A stretch of DNA of 64,000 nt from Marmoricola sp. OAE513 (GTDB lineage Bacteria > Actinomycetota > Actinomycetes > Propionibacteriales > Nocardioidaceae). The notes beneath the pieces were generated by a model, which did not search any database, was not told the DNA's origin, and saw only the letters and a program-made list of their open reading frames with translations. The DNA is taken from contig NZ_JBEPOC010000001.1 in NCBI RefSeq assembly GCF_040546585.1, forward strand, positions 2,728,001 to 2,792,000, given 5' to 3'. Made by a program: the position numbers and the translations under genes. Within the stretch, counting starts at the first letter, position 1; every line of letters begins with the position of its first letter. Positions 53,158 through 61,789 of this stretch are shown here, one piece after another.

Positions 53158-53179
53158 ACGGTACGGAAGACCCCCGACA
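53158..53179 (-). promoter_or_regulatory. Damage-type promoter giving a leaderless DUF5925 ATPase mRNA
   Basis: Read on the reverse strand: TGTCGGGG (53179-53172), 8 bases, TACCGT (53163-53158), then 7 bases to the ATG at 53150. Nearly identical to the motif at 43600-43621. Confidence 0.65.
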
Positions 53180-53244
53180 CGACCAACGGGTTTTCCCGAG
53201 GTTGTGGAGACGGGGTGCCTCCGAGGAAGCACCCCGTCGCCCGC

Positions 53245-53901
53245 TCACTTGCCGGTCGCCGCCTCGCGCTCCTCGTCGGTGAAGTCCATCAGCAGGTTCG
53301 CCGCGGCCGGAGCCATCCCGACGCGGATCGCGTCCCGCTTCGACTTCACGCTGCGGCTGACGGCGCCCATCGCGGCACCGGCCGAGCCGCGGTCGTAGGT
53401 CATCGACTTGCGAGCGTCGAAGCCCATCTTCATGCCCTCCTCGATCGCGTCCTGGTCGGCGCCGAGGTAGAGGAACTGCCAGTCGTACTGAGTGGTCTGC
53501 TGCTCGATGAGCTGCTTGATGCGCGGGTGGGTCCACTCGACCGAAGCGTTCTCGTACCCGTCGGTCATCACGCCGACGATGACCGTAGCCGGGCGCTGCG
53601 CCTCCGGCATCGCTGCCAGACGCTCGCCAGCGCTGATGATCAGCTTGCCGAGGGCGTCGAGCAGCGCGGTCGACCCGCGCGGGTGCAGCGCGAGAGGCGG
53701 CACCGCTGCGATGTCGAGGTCGGCGTACACCTCCTCGTAGGAGTCGTCGAACTGGGCCAGCGTGACCTTGCAGGACCCCTCGGACTGCCGCTGCTCGGTG
53801 ATGAAGGCGTCGAAGCCGCCCTGAGTGTCGGTGCGGATCGACTGCATCGAGCCGGAGCGGTCGAGGAGGAAGTAGAGGTGGGTGAGATTGCTGTCGGTCA
53901 T
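53245..53901 (-). CDS. VWA-domain protein
   Basis: A 218-residue von Willebrand factor A protein starting at ATG 53901 after AAGGAG. The metal-ion-dependent adhesion site is LLDRSGSM (about residues 12-19), with the conserved Thr in RGSTALLDAL and Asp in VGVMTDGYENAS. It has no signal peptide or membrane segment, so it is cytoplasmic. VWA proteins often pair with AAA ATPases as co-chaperones, and the DUF5925 ATPase lies just downstream. Confidence 0.85.
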   Translation of the reverse strand: MTDSNLTHLYFLLDRSGSMQSIRTDTQGGFDAFITEQRQSEGSCKVTLAQFDDSYEEVYADLDIAAVPPLALHPRGSTALLDALGKLIISAGERLAAMPEAQRPATVIVGVMTDGYENASVEWTHPRIKQLIEQQTTQYDWQFLYLGADQDAIEEGMKMGFDARKSMTYDRGSAGAAMGAVSRSVKSKRDAIRVGMAPAAANLLMDFTDEEREAATGK

Positions 53902-53943
53902 GTCCGGCTCCTTCGCCTTCGAGGCTGATCCGGACGTTCCGGA

Positions 53944-54345
53944 TCAGCTGGGTTTGCTCCGACGCGGCTTGAACCGCATAGGTTGCTGCTCGGTCTGCTG
54001 CGGGCTCGGCTCGGGCTTACGTCCGAGCTCCTTGTCGTACAACGCGCGCTCCACGCCGCGGGCCGTCACTCGCCCTTCTGGTGTCGCGTACGCCCCGAGT
54101 AGCTGGGTCCGTGCCAGCCGTGGTCCCACTGCGTTCTCCGACAGGCCGGCGAGGGTGCCGGCGGCGCGAAGGCTGGACTGCTCCTCCAGGAGCAGGGCGG
54201 CCATCGTCTCGTCGATCGCGTCGGTCAGTCTTTCAACTGCTTCTCGGAGCTGGGGCAGGGCATCGGTGGGGTTCTCGGTGTCGATGTTGTCGAGAGCTCT
54301 TCGTGCCTGTGCCAGCGCTCGGGAAGCGGGGGATTCGGTTGTCAC
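53944..54345 (-). CDS. Small helix-turn-helix-like hypothetical protein
   Basis: A 133-residue protein. GTG 54345 is chosen because TACCGT (54358-54353) ends 7 bp upstream. Helical N-terminal half (ALDNIDTENPTDALPQLREA), then TLAGLSENAVGPRLARTQLL, which could be a helix-turn-helix, and a basic tail (MRFKPRRSKPS). The function is unknown. It is divergent from the HNH lipoprotein gene. Confidence 0.55.
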   Translation of the reverse strand: MTTESPASRALAQARRALDNIDTENPTDALPQLREAVERLTDAIDETMAALLLEEQSSLRAAGTLAGLSENAVGPRLARTQLLGAYATPEGRVTARGVERALYDKELGRKPEPSPQQTEQQPMRFKPRRSKPS

Positions 54346-54462
54346 AGAAAGTACGGTACCGCATAAACTGCGGCCACGCACAATTGGTCCCCGAGAGGGT
54401 CGTTCGGTGGTGCGTGGGAGAAGAGTGCCGCGAACCCCCGACACGACTGGTTCGACAGCATT

Positions 54463-54484
54463 GGTCGGGGGTGCTGACTAACCT
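54463..54484 (+). promoter_or_regulatory. Damage-type promoter variant for the HNH lipoprotein gene
   Basis: GGTCGGGG (54463-54470), 8 bases, TAACCT (54479-54484), then 6 bases to GTG 54491. One mismatch to the TGTCGGGG core; spacing is exact. A further weaker reverse-strand copy (TGTCGGGG at 54443-54436, CACTCT at 54427-54422) lies just upstream. Confidence 0.5.
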
Positions 54485-54490
54485 CGCCGG

Positions 54491-55267
54491 GTGCCCTCCC
54501 TCCCCGGCCGGTCCCGGCTCCCGCTCTGCGCGCTCGCGTTCGTGGTGGTCGCCGGCTGCGCGGTGGACGAGCCGACAGCGGCACCCGGCGCGCCGGTGGT
54601 GACGTCAGCTCCGACGCCCACCCCGACACCCACCTCGGCGCCGACTCTGAAGGTGACGCCGACCCGCGCGCCCACCCCGAGCAAGTCCCCCACCTCGAAG
54701 CCGGACACCCGCAAGAAGCTCGCCGCCCTGGTGGTGAAGCCCCGTCCGTCCGGAACCCTCGGCTACGACCGCGACGCCTTCGGGTCCTCGTGGTCCGACA
54801 TCGACGGCAACGGCTGCAACCAGCGGGACGACGTCCTCTTGCGCGATGCTCGTCCCGGGTCGGTGCGCACGCAGCAGCAGGGGCGCTGCGACCACGACGT
54901 CCTCTCTGGCACCTGGGTCGACCCGTACGCCGGTCGCACGATCGTGCTCACCGACATGAAGAACCTCAGCCAGGCCCAAGCCGTCCAGATCGACCACGTA
55001 GTCCCGCTGGCCGAGGCGTGGGTCTCCGGCGCGCGGACCTGGACCGACGAGCGTCGTCGTGCCTATGCCAACACGCTCACCGGACTGCTTGCCGTCGACG
55101 GCCCTACCAATGCCAGCAAGTCCGACGACGACCCTGCGGCTTGGCGCCCACGCAAGGGCTACCAGTGCCGGTACGCCGTGCGCTCGATCAACGTGAAGTA
55201 CGCCTGGAACCTGGACGTCGATCCGAGCGAGGTGCGGGCGTTGAATGAGATGCTCGGTTACTGCTGA
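54491..55267 (+). CDS. Secreted HNH (DUF1524-like) nuclease lipoprotein
   Basis: A 258-residue protein starting at GTG 54491. A signal peptide ends in the lipobox VVAGC (Cys23), followed by a Pro/Thr/Ser-rich linker (about residues 30-75). The nuclease core is QIDHVVPLAEAWVSGA and, further on, LLAVDGPTNASKSDDDPAAW, the HNH/DUF1524 pattern also seen in GmrSD C-termini. Three Cys pairs fit an extracellular protein. Likely roles are DNA scavenging or degradation of incoming DNA at the cell surface. Confidence 0.88.
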   Translation: MPSLPGRSRLPLCALAFVVVAGCAVDEPTAAPGAPVVTSAPTPTPTPTSAPTLKVTPTRAPTPSKSPTSKPDTRKKLAALVVKPRPSGTLGYDRDAFGSSWSDIDGNGCNQRDDVLLRDARPGSVRTQQQGRCDHDVLSGTWVDPYAGRTIVLTDMKNLSQAQAVQIDHVVPLAEAWVSGARTWTDERRRAYANTLTGLLAVDGPTNASKSDDDPAAWRPRKGYQCRYAVRSINVKYAWNLDVDPSEVRALNEMLGYC

Positions 55268-55270
55268 GCC

Positions 55271-56680
55271 TCACCGCCACACCCGCACGTAGTCGACGAC
55301 CGTCGCCGACTCGCGCGGACCGGTCGCTGGGTCGAACTCGTTCCCCGTCGTCCCGAACGCCTGGGTCAGCGCCAGGAAGAACGGACTGTCGAACGGCGCG
55401 TACGGACTCCCTGCAGGGGCGTTGCTCGCCTTGTAGTTGTTGGTGATGCAGACCTTCCCGTTGACGTAGATCTTCATCAGCCCCGGCGACCACTCCAACA
55501 CGTACGTGTTGAACTGACCGACGTTGATCGTGCAGTTCCACGCCGTGTAGATGTTCGTGTTGGTCTGGAAGTTCACCGTGTACCAGTCGAAGACGTAGTG
55601 CATCACGGGGATGTTGAGGTTCACGTAGTTGCTGTAGTACTCCCCGAAGTCGATCTCGCCGGACATCGGGTGCGGGTACCCGTACTTCAGGACGTCGTCG
55701 GGCCACAGCCAGAACGTCTCCTGGAGACCGTTGCCGGCGAAGCTCGGGATCTTCGCGCGCACCTCGTAGCGACCGTAGGTCTGGGAGAACGTGCCCTTGT
55801 GGGACACCATCCCCGAGACCATTCGCGACGACTTCTTACCGCAGCTGACCGCTTCGTCGAGGAGGACGGCGCCGAGGACCAGCTGTCCGCCGCGCACGTC
55901 GACCGTGCGGGGGTCGTCGAGGTAGCAGGCCGGGTTGGTGGTCGTGCCGCTGAAGAACGCGCTGGTGGCTGACTTCTGGACGAGCCAGTAGCGCCGGTCC
56001 AGCGAGCTGCCGTCGAACTCGTCGTCGTACGTGCAGATCCAGGTGCTGCCGTCCTCTCTCGCCGGGTTGGTCCCACCGCAGTCGGGGCCGGGTGGAGGCG
56101 GTGGTTCGGTGGGCGTGGGGGCGGGCGTCTCGGAAGGCTCTTCGACCGGGGTCGCGGCGACGCGGATTGCGAAGACGTCGCTGGTCGCCTTCTCGTGCTT
56201 CGTCGTCCCGGACAGCTGGACCCGGTACGCGTACGACGCCGGCTCCTCCTGGGTGACCGAAAGCGTGGCTTCCCCGTCAGCAACGGTGGCCGACCCGACA
56301 GACGTCCAGACGTCCTCATCAGAAGTCTCCAGGGAGACGATCTCCTCTTCGGCGGCCACGCCGGTGATCGTGACGGTGATGGTCGCGGCCTCGCTCGGAC
56401 CGACCACGTCCGGCGCAGACGCGACAATCGTCGGAGTCGGCAGACGCGGGTCCGGCGTCTTGGCGAACGGGTCGGTCTCGCCGGTGCCCGGGTCGCCCGC
56501 GGGTGCCTCGTCGGACGGGTTCGCGGGGTCGTTGACCGACGTGCTCGGTCCGGCGGAACTGGCCGCAGTGTCGGGCAGAGCGAGTGCGAGCAGGACAAAA
56601 GAAATCGTCGCGAGGCCCGCGGCAGCAGCGAGCCCTCTCGTTCGCGAGCTCTCCAGTACCGCTGCCTGCGGCTTCTTCAT
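55271..56680 (-). CDS. Secreted glycoside hydrolase family 16 protein
   Basis: A 469-residue protein starting at ATG 56680 (MKKPQAAVLESSRTRG) with a signal-type hydrophobic segment (AAAGLATISFVLLALALP). A Ser/Pro-rich region and an Ig-like domain (about 75-150: DVVGPSEAATITVTITGVAA) precede the GH16 domain. The GH16 catalytic motif is SGEIDFGEYY (ExDxxE), with TYDDEFDGSSLDRRYW at the domain start. It probably cleaves beta-1,3- or beta-1,3/1,4-glucan. Convergent with the HNH gene, 3 bp apart. Confidence 0.88.
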   Translation of the reverse strand: MKKPQAAVLESSRTRGLAAAAGLATISFVLLALALPDTAASSAGPSTSVNDPANPSDEAPAGDPGTGETDPFAKTPDPRLPTPTIVASAPDVVGPSEAATITVTITGVAAEEEIVSLETSDEDVWTSVGSATVADGEATLSVTQEEPASYAYRVQLSGTTKHEKATSDVFAIRVAATPVEEPSETPAPTPTEPPPPPGPDCGGTNPAREDGSTWICTYDDEFDGSSLDRRYWLVQKSATSAFFSGTTTNPACYLDDPRTVDVRGGQLVLGAVLLDEAVSCGKKSSRMVSGMVSHKGTFSQTYGRYEVRAKIPSFAGNGLQETFWLWPDDVLKYGYPHPMSGEIDFGEYYSNYVNLNIPVMHYVFDWYTVNFQTNTNIYTAWNCTINVGQFNTYVLEWSPGLMKIYVNGKVCITNNYKASNAPAGSPYAPFDSPFFLALTQAFGTTGNEFDPATGPRESATVVDYVRVWR

Positions 56681-56870
56681 TTCCGTGCAGTGCCCGCGCC
56701 GGCGTGTCACATGCGCACGTGGATTCAGGTAGTTCAGGGGTTCGGGACCTCGAGACGATGCAGTATGCGTCGCTTTGAGCCGGAACAGTGACGGGCGGGT
56801 TCCGAGCATCGCGATGCGTCCCTCTGCAGGTTCGCCTGCGTTTGCTCGGAAACCTTCGTATCGTGTGCCC

Positions 56871-59800
56871 GTGGCCCCCTCCCTCCACGCCCTTAGGCGT
56901 CCCCTCATCACCCTTGTCTCCGGCGGTGCCTTGGTGGTCGGGCTGCTCGCTCTGGTCGCGCCGTCCGCGCACGCAATCGACACCGGGACAGTGACTGGAA
57001 CGATTCGCACGTCCGGCAACACACTCGTTGACAACGCAACGGTCGTTCTCGAGTCGGCGGGCGGGTTTTCGGAGACCGCGTTCAGCAACGACTCCGGGAT
57101 CTATACGTTCACCGGGGTGCCGATCGGCAATTACCGGGTCTACGCAGAAGGCGACGTCGATTCGGTCGACCTGCTGACGTACCACCCGACAACACTCGAC
57201 GTCGCTGCGGCGGGGTCGGTAGCGGTGACTGTAGGCGGGACGACGACAGCAAACATCAAGCGGATCAAGTCCTCGACGATCTCGGGAACCGTAACCCGGG
57301 GAACAGGGATCGGGTACGTGGCGCAGGTCAACCTGTTCCAGGACGACGGCTGTGCCATTCCTTGCTACCGGCTCGTCGACACCACGATGTCGGAGATCAC
57401 GGGAGGGGGTGTCTTCACGTTCGCCGGTCTGCACCCGGGCACCTACCGCGTCGGGACGATCCCCGAGCACGAGTACCAGTCCGAGTACTACGACAACGCA
57501 CGGTCGATCGCCAACGCGACGGACGTCGTGGTCGCGCAGGCAGCGTCGAGGACCGGCGTGCAATTCCTGCTGGACGTGGGGTCCGAGCTCACCGGGAAAG
57601 TGACGGACACGCAAGGGACCCCGCTCGTTGGCGCCTCGATCGAGGCGACCAATGCTGCGGGTCTCTCCCGCAGCGGGTCCACCGGCGCGGGAGGTAACTA
57701 CACGCTCCGCGGCCTGTCCAACGGTGGGTACACCGTCACCGCCACCCTCGCCGGTTACAGCCCGGCGTCGACCAACGTCACGATGGCTGTCCCCAACAGC
57801 AAGACCGGCGTGAACATTCAGCTCAACAAGCTCACCGTGGTGAGAGGAACCGTCACGACGCCTTCCGGTGCCACCGCCCCGATCGGGGACGTGACGGCGT
57901 ACAAGAAGGACGGGAACACCTGGATCCCCACCACCAGCTCCGCGGCGACGTCGTCCGGCGCCTACACGCTGCCGTTGGAGAAGGGCACCTACCGGCTGCT
58001 GGCTCGCGCTTTCAACGCGTCGTCCCAGCAGATCGGGCAGGATACGTTCTTCGGCGGCACGACCGACGTGAACGCCGCGACAGACGTGGTGGTCGACACT
58101 TACGAGGGCGAGGTCGCCGGTCAGAACATCCAGATCCTGGCGACCGCACCTCCGCCCGTCACCAACACCGGGGTGCCCGTCATCTCTGGGACGCCGCGGA
58201 TCGGGGCGCCCCTCACTACGACCGCGGGGACGTGGAACCCGGCTGACGTCACGGTCGTGTACCAGTGGAAGGTCGCGGGAGCCAACGTCGGCCCCGACAG
58301 TCCCACCTACACCCCGGTCGAGGGCGACCTCGGAAAGACCGTGACCGTGACTGTCACGGCGAGCAAGAACGGCGCGTCGGCAGCAGCAACGTCTCAGGCG
58401 ACGTCGGCGGTGGTCACGAATGTCGTGGCGAACGTCGTCGCGCCTTCCCTCCCGGCCGGTGCACCGGTTGTCGGGTCCCCGATCGCGGTGAACCCAGGCA
58501 CCTGGAACCCCGCTGATGTTTCGTTCAACTACCAGTGGCAGGCCGACGGGGCGAATGTCGGCACGGACAGTGCCACCTACACGCCCACGGCCAACGATCT
58601 GGAGAAGTCTCTTCGCGTCCAGGTGACGGCGAGTAGGACCGGCTACGTCGCGACCACTCTCGTGACCGCCGTTTCGCCTGCCGTTGTCGCTCCTGTTGTC
58701 GGGGCCGTCACCAACACCGGACTGCCCACGGTCACGGGGACCCCGCGGGTCGGGGCGACCCTGACGGCGACTCCGGGAACCTGGGACCCGGCCGATGTCG
58801 CGGTCGCCTATCAATGGAAGGTCGCCGGCTCGAACGTCGGTACCGGCAGCTCCACCTACGTCCCGGTGGCGGGCGACGTCGGCAAGACCGTCACCGTGAC
58901 GACGACCGCATCCAAGGCCGGGGTCTCGGCATCGGCGACGTCGGAGGCGACCTCGGCAGTGGTCACGAACGTCGTGATGAACACGGTCGCTCCGTCACAC
59001 CCGAGCGGCGCACCGGTCGTCGGTACGCCGATCACGGTGTCCCCGGGCATTTGGAACCCGGGTGACGTGACGCTCGACTACCAGTGGCAGGCGGGCGGCT
59101 CGGACGTAGGTGCGAACAGCCCGAGCTACACCCCGACCTCGGGCGACATCGGCAAGACGATCCAGCTGCAGGTCACAGGTTCCAAGACCGGGTACGTCGC
59201 CACGACGGTCGCCACCAGCGCGACTCTGCCGGTGGTTGCTGCTGGCGGCACTGTCATGAACACCGGTCTCCCGGCGATCAGCGGGACGCCGCAGGTGGGA
59301 GTTGCGCTTACCGCGTCGGGTGGTACCTGGAACCCGACCGATGTGACCCGCACCTTTCAGTGGAAGGTTGCCGGCTCGAACGTCGGAACCAACAGCGACA
59401 CCTACGTCCCGGTCGTCGGCGACGTCGGCAAGACGATCACAGTGACGGTGGAGGCCAGCAAGAACGGCAGCTCCGCGAGCGCGACCTCCCTGGCGACCGG
59501 GCCCGTGACGGCGGCACCTGCCGTCGTGATTCAAAACACCGCCCTGCCGTCGATCTCCGGCCAGCCCAAGGTCGGGAAGGTCCTCGCCGCAGCCCGCGGC
59601 ACCTGGAGCCCGAACGACCTCACCTACACCTACCAGTGGCTGCGCAACGGCACGGCGATCACCGGGGCCACACGGACGACGTACGCCGTGAACTCGGCCG
59701 ATCTGGGTCGCAGGTTGTCGGTGCGGGTGATCGCCTCGCGTCCTGGATCGACCTCGGTCCCGAAGGTCAGTGCCGCGACTGGTCCCGTCGCGCGGGGCAC

Positions 59801-60071
59801 GCTCGTCCTCAGCGGCACTGCCCGGGTAACCGGCAAGCTCAAGGTCGGCAAGGTGCTGCGAGCAACTCCGCGCGCTTGTGCGCCGATGGCCTCCGTCAGC
59901 TACCAGTGGCTGAGGGCCGGAAAGGCGATCGGCGGCGCACGCTCGGCGACGTACAAGCTAAAGAAGGCGGACAAGGGCAAGAAGGTCAGCGTCCGGATCA
60001 CCTACGCCCGCGTTGGGTACGTCATCGTGACGCAGACCGTGTTGACCTCGAAGAAGGTTCGCGGCGGCTAG
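56871..60071 (+). CDS. Secreted multi-domain surface protein with carboxypeptidase-regulatory-like and seven Ig-like repeats
   Basis: A 1066-residue protein. GTG 56871 is chosen because TATCGT (56859-56864) lies 6 bp upstream and the start gives a clean signal peptide (LITLVSGGALVVGLLALVAP, cleavage after SAHA). The first 430 residues hold four or five carboxypeptidase-regulatory-like beta-sandwich units (TVTGTIRTSGNTLVDNATV, GKVTDTQGTPLVGASIEATN). Seven Ig-like repeats follow to the end. No LPxTG or transmembrane anchor is seen; the C-terminus is Lys/Arg-rich (KLKKADKGKKVSVRITYARV). Likely an adhesin or cell-wall-associated protein. Confidence 0.85.
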   Translation: MAPSLHALRRPLITLVSGGALVVGLLALVAPSAHAIDTGTVTGTIRTSGNTLVDNATVVLESAGGFSETAFSNDSGIYTFTGVPIGNYRVYAEGDVDSVDLLTYHPTTLDVAAAGSVAVTVGGTTTANIKRIKSSTISGTVTRGTGIGYVAQVNLFQDDGCAIPCYRLVDTTMSEITGGGVFTFAGLHPGTYRVGTIPEHEYQSEYYDNARSIANATDVVVAQAASRTGVQFLLDVGSELTGKVTDTQGTPLVGASIEATNAAGLSRSGSTGAGGNYTLRGLSNGGYTVTATLAGYSPASTNVTMAVPNSKTGVNIQLNKLTVVRGTVTTPSGATAPIGDVTAYKKDGNTWIPTTSSAATSSGAYTLPLEKGTYRLLARAFNASSQQIGQDTFFGGTTDVNAATDVVVDTYEGEVAGQNIQILATAPPPVTNTGVPVISGTPRIGAPLTTTAGTWNPADVTVVYQWKVAGANVGPDSPTYTPVEGDLGKTVTVTVTASKNGASAAATSQATSAVVTNVVANVVAPSLPAGAPVVGSPIAVNPGTWNPADVSFNYQWQADGANVGTDSATYTPTANDLEKSLRVQVTASRTGYVATTLVTAVSPAVVAPVVGAVTNTGLPTVTGTPRVGATLTATPGTWDPADVAVAYQWKVAGSNVGTGSSTYVPVAGDVGKTVTVTTTASKAGVSASATSEATSAVVTNVVMNTVAPSHPSGAPVVGTPITVSPGIWNPGDVTLDYQWQAGGSDVGANSPSYTPTSGDIGKTIQLQVTGSKTGYVATTVATSATLPVVAAGGTVMNTGLPAISGTPQVGVALTASGGTWNPTDVTRTFQWKVAGSNVGTNSDTYVPVVGDVGKTITVTVEASKNGSSASATSLATGPVTAAPAVVIQNTALPSISGQPKVGKVLAAARGTWSPNDLTYTYQWLRNGTAITGATRTTYAVNSADLGRRLSVRVIASRPGSTSVPKVSAATGPVARGTLVLSGTARVTGKLKVGKVLRATPRACAPMASVSYQWLRAGKAIGGARSATYKLKKADKGKKVSVRITYARVGYVIVTQTVLTSKKVRGG
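58164..60062 (+). repeat. Seven tandem Ig-like domain repeats with a two-domain super-repeat
   Basis: Units begin near 58164, 58431, 58713, 58980, 59259, 59535 and 59804, each about 90 residues. The common core is GTWNPADV, YQWKVAGxNVG, TYxPVxGDxGKTVTVTV. Units 1, 3 and 5 (NTGxPxxxGTPxxG, QWKVAG) are most alike, as are 2 and 4 (APSxPxGAPVVG, YQWQA, SxTGYVATT). This implies duplication of a 546-549-bp pair. Units 6 and 7 are more diverged. Confidence 0.9.
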
Positions 60072-60080
60072 CATCCGGCC

Positions 60081-61250
60081 ATGACCCGGAAGATCCCGCG
60101 CGACAAGACCGACGACTACTCCGCCGCTGCCATCGCCGCCCGACAGGAGTTCATCCGCGAGCACACCGGCTCGGCTGCCGAGCACGTCGCGCACTACTCG
60201 CTCGATCCCGGCACGCTGCCCGGCAACGTCGAGAACTTCTTCGGCGTGGCCCAGGTGCCGATCGGTCTTGCCGGTCCGGTGCTCATCAACGGTGAGCACG
60301 CGCAGGGGGAGTACTTCGTGCCGCTCGCGACGACCGAGGGGACCCTGGTCGCGTCGTACAGCCGAGGCATGAAGCTGTGCCGCGAGGCCGGCGGCATCAC
60401 GACGACCGTCCTCGACGACAAGATGCAGCGCGCGCCGGTCTTCAGCTTTGAGAGCGCACGGGAGGCGAAGGCATTTTCGGCCTGGCTGACCGACCACTTC
60501 GACGAGATCGCGGCCGCAGCGCAGACGACGACCACCTCGGGCAAGCTCATCGAGATCCAGCAGTTCTCGGTCTCCAAGTTGCTCTACACCCGGTTCAATT
60601 ACACGACCGGCGACGCTGCCGGACAGAACATGACGGGCAAGGCGACCTTCGCGGCGTGCGCCTGGATCAAGCAGAACTACCCGCACGAGCTGCACTTCCT
60701 GCTCGAGGGCCAGTTCGCCACCGACAAGAAGACCTCGGTGGTGAACATGCTGCACACGCGCGGCAAGCGCGTCGTCGCTGAGATCACGCTGCCGGCGAAG
60801 CTCGTCGAGGAGCAGATGCACGTCAGCACCGACAAGCTCTGGGCGGCGCGCATCCGCGGTCAGCTCGGCTCGATCATGTCGGTGACAAACAACAACGGAA
60901 ACCACTCCGCGAACGGCATCACGGCGATGTTCATCGCCACCGGCCAGGACGTGGCGAACGTCGCCGAGTCGAGTGCGGCGTACGGGTTCTCCGAGCTGCT
61001 GCCGAACGGTGACTTCTACGCCTCGATCACGCTGCCCTCGCTGATCGTCGCTACGTACGGCGGTGGCACCGGTCTGGCCACGCAGCGTGAGTGCCTCGAG
61101 ATGATGGGGTGCTACGGCAAGGGCGGGGTCTACAAACTCGCGGAGATCATTGCGGCGACGGTGCTGGCGGGAGAGCTGTCGCTAGGTTCTGCAGTCGTGG
61201 CTGAGGAGTGGGTGCAGGCGCACGACGACCTGGGGCGAAACCGGCCCTGA
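60081..61250 (+). CDS. Hydroxymethylglutaryl-CoA reductase (class I-like)
   Basis: A 389-residue enzyme reducing HMG-CoA to mevalonate. ATG 60081 lies 6 bp after TAGCAT (60069-60074). Motifs: ENFFGVAQVPIGLAGPVLIN, VPLATTEGTLVASYSRGMK (catalytic Glu), the Lys in TDKKTS, TGQDVANVAESS (catalytic Asp), GGGTGLATQRECL and a C-terminal His (VQAHDDLG). The TTEG pattern matches class I (archaeal/eukaryotic-like) enzymes. No other mevalonate-pathway gene is in the window. A neighbouring sterol desaturase-family gene might point to isoprenoid or lipid metabolism. Confidence 0.9.
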   Translation: MTRKIPRDKTDDYSAAAIAARQEFIREHTGSAAEHVAHYSLDPGTLPGNVENFFGVAQVPIGLAGPVLINGEHAQGEYFVPLATTEGTLVASYSRGMKLCREAGGITTTVLDDKMQRAPVFSFESAREAKAFSAWLTDHFDEIAAAAQTTTTSGKLIEIQQFSVSKLLYTRFNYTTGDAAGQNMTGKATFAACAWIKQNYPHELHFLLEGQFATDKKTSVVNMLHTRGKRVVAEITLPAKLVEEQMHVSTDKLWAARIRGQLGSIMSVTNNNGNHSANGITAMFIATGQDVANVAESSAAYGFSELLPNGDFYASITLPSLIVATYGGGTGLATQRECLEMMGCYGKGGVYKLAEIIAATVLAGELSLGSAVVAEEWVQAHDDLGRNRP

Positions 61251-61468
61251 CGTGGGGCCCGCGGGGGCCTCTCGGCTTGTCTGGCGAAGGTGTCGTTGCG
61301 GACGACCGCCCCACCCAGTGCCGTATCCGTTCCGTACACGGTGCGCGCTGCCATCACGAACATCTGCGGCGCTGCCTTCCCGAGAACGCGCGCATGGAAG
61401 AGCCATCAAAAACCCACAAATGACACCAAATGCCACCGAGCGGATCGGGTGCATCGTAATGTCACCAG

Positions 61469-61789
61469 ATGAGTCGCATGGAGTACGACGAGGAAGCCAG
61501 CAACGAGTTGCATTTCGACGTCGTCCACGAGGTCGACGATGGACCGACGCCGGTTGCTCGCTGGGTTGAGGCGATGCGGCGGCTCAACTCCATCGACGAT
61601 CCGCTTGCTCGTCGGATCCTGGTTCTTCATAGGGACTGCGGGACCGGAAACGGTGAATGTGACTCTGGTGAGGACGATGGAGTGCCGATGGGCGCGCGCT
61701 TCGATTGGGGTTGCGAAACCACCCGGCTCGTTGCGGACCATTTTCAGGTTGCTTTCCCCGAAACTCGACTTCAAGGTCAAGCCACGTAG
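61469..61789 (+). CDS. Small hypothetical protein
   Basis: A 106-residue acidic protein from ATG 61469 (or 61478), rich in Glu/Asp and Cys in its second half (LVLHRDCGTGNGECDSGEDD, then WGCETTRLV). Family unknown. It overlaps the convergent desaturase gene by 13 bp. Codon use is less GC-biased than that of its neighbours, so confidence is moderate. The preceding 218 bp after the reductase gene contain nothing recognisable. Confidence 0.45.
   Translation: MSRMEYDEEASNELHFDVVHEVDDGPTPVARWVEAMRRLNSIDDPLARRILVLHRDCGTGNGECDSGEDDGVPMGARFDWGCETTRLVADHFQVAFPETRLQGQAT

Noticed and set aside
56319-58814. Reverse-strand open frame of 831 codons across the GH16 start and the repeat protein
   Set aside because: Arg/Gly/Asp-rich shadow of the Ig-repeat gene; it also crosses the GH16 signal-peptide region in another frame. 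No domain signature.
61253-61275. Possible terminator after the HMG-CoA reductase gene
   Set aside because: GGCCC and GGGCC arms are present but short and imperfect; too weak to call in GC-rich DNA.
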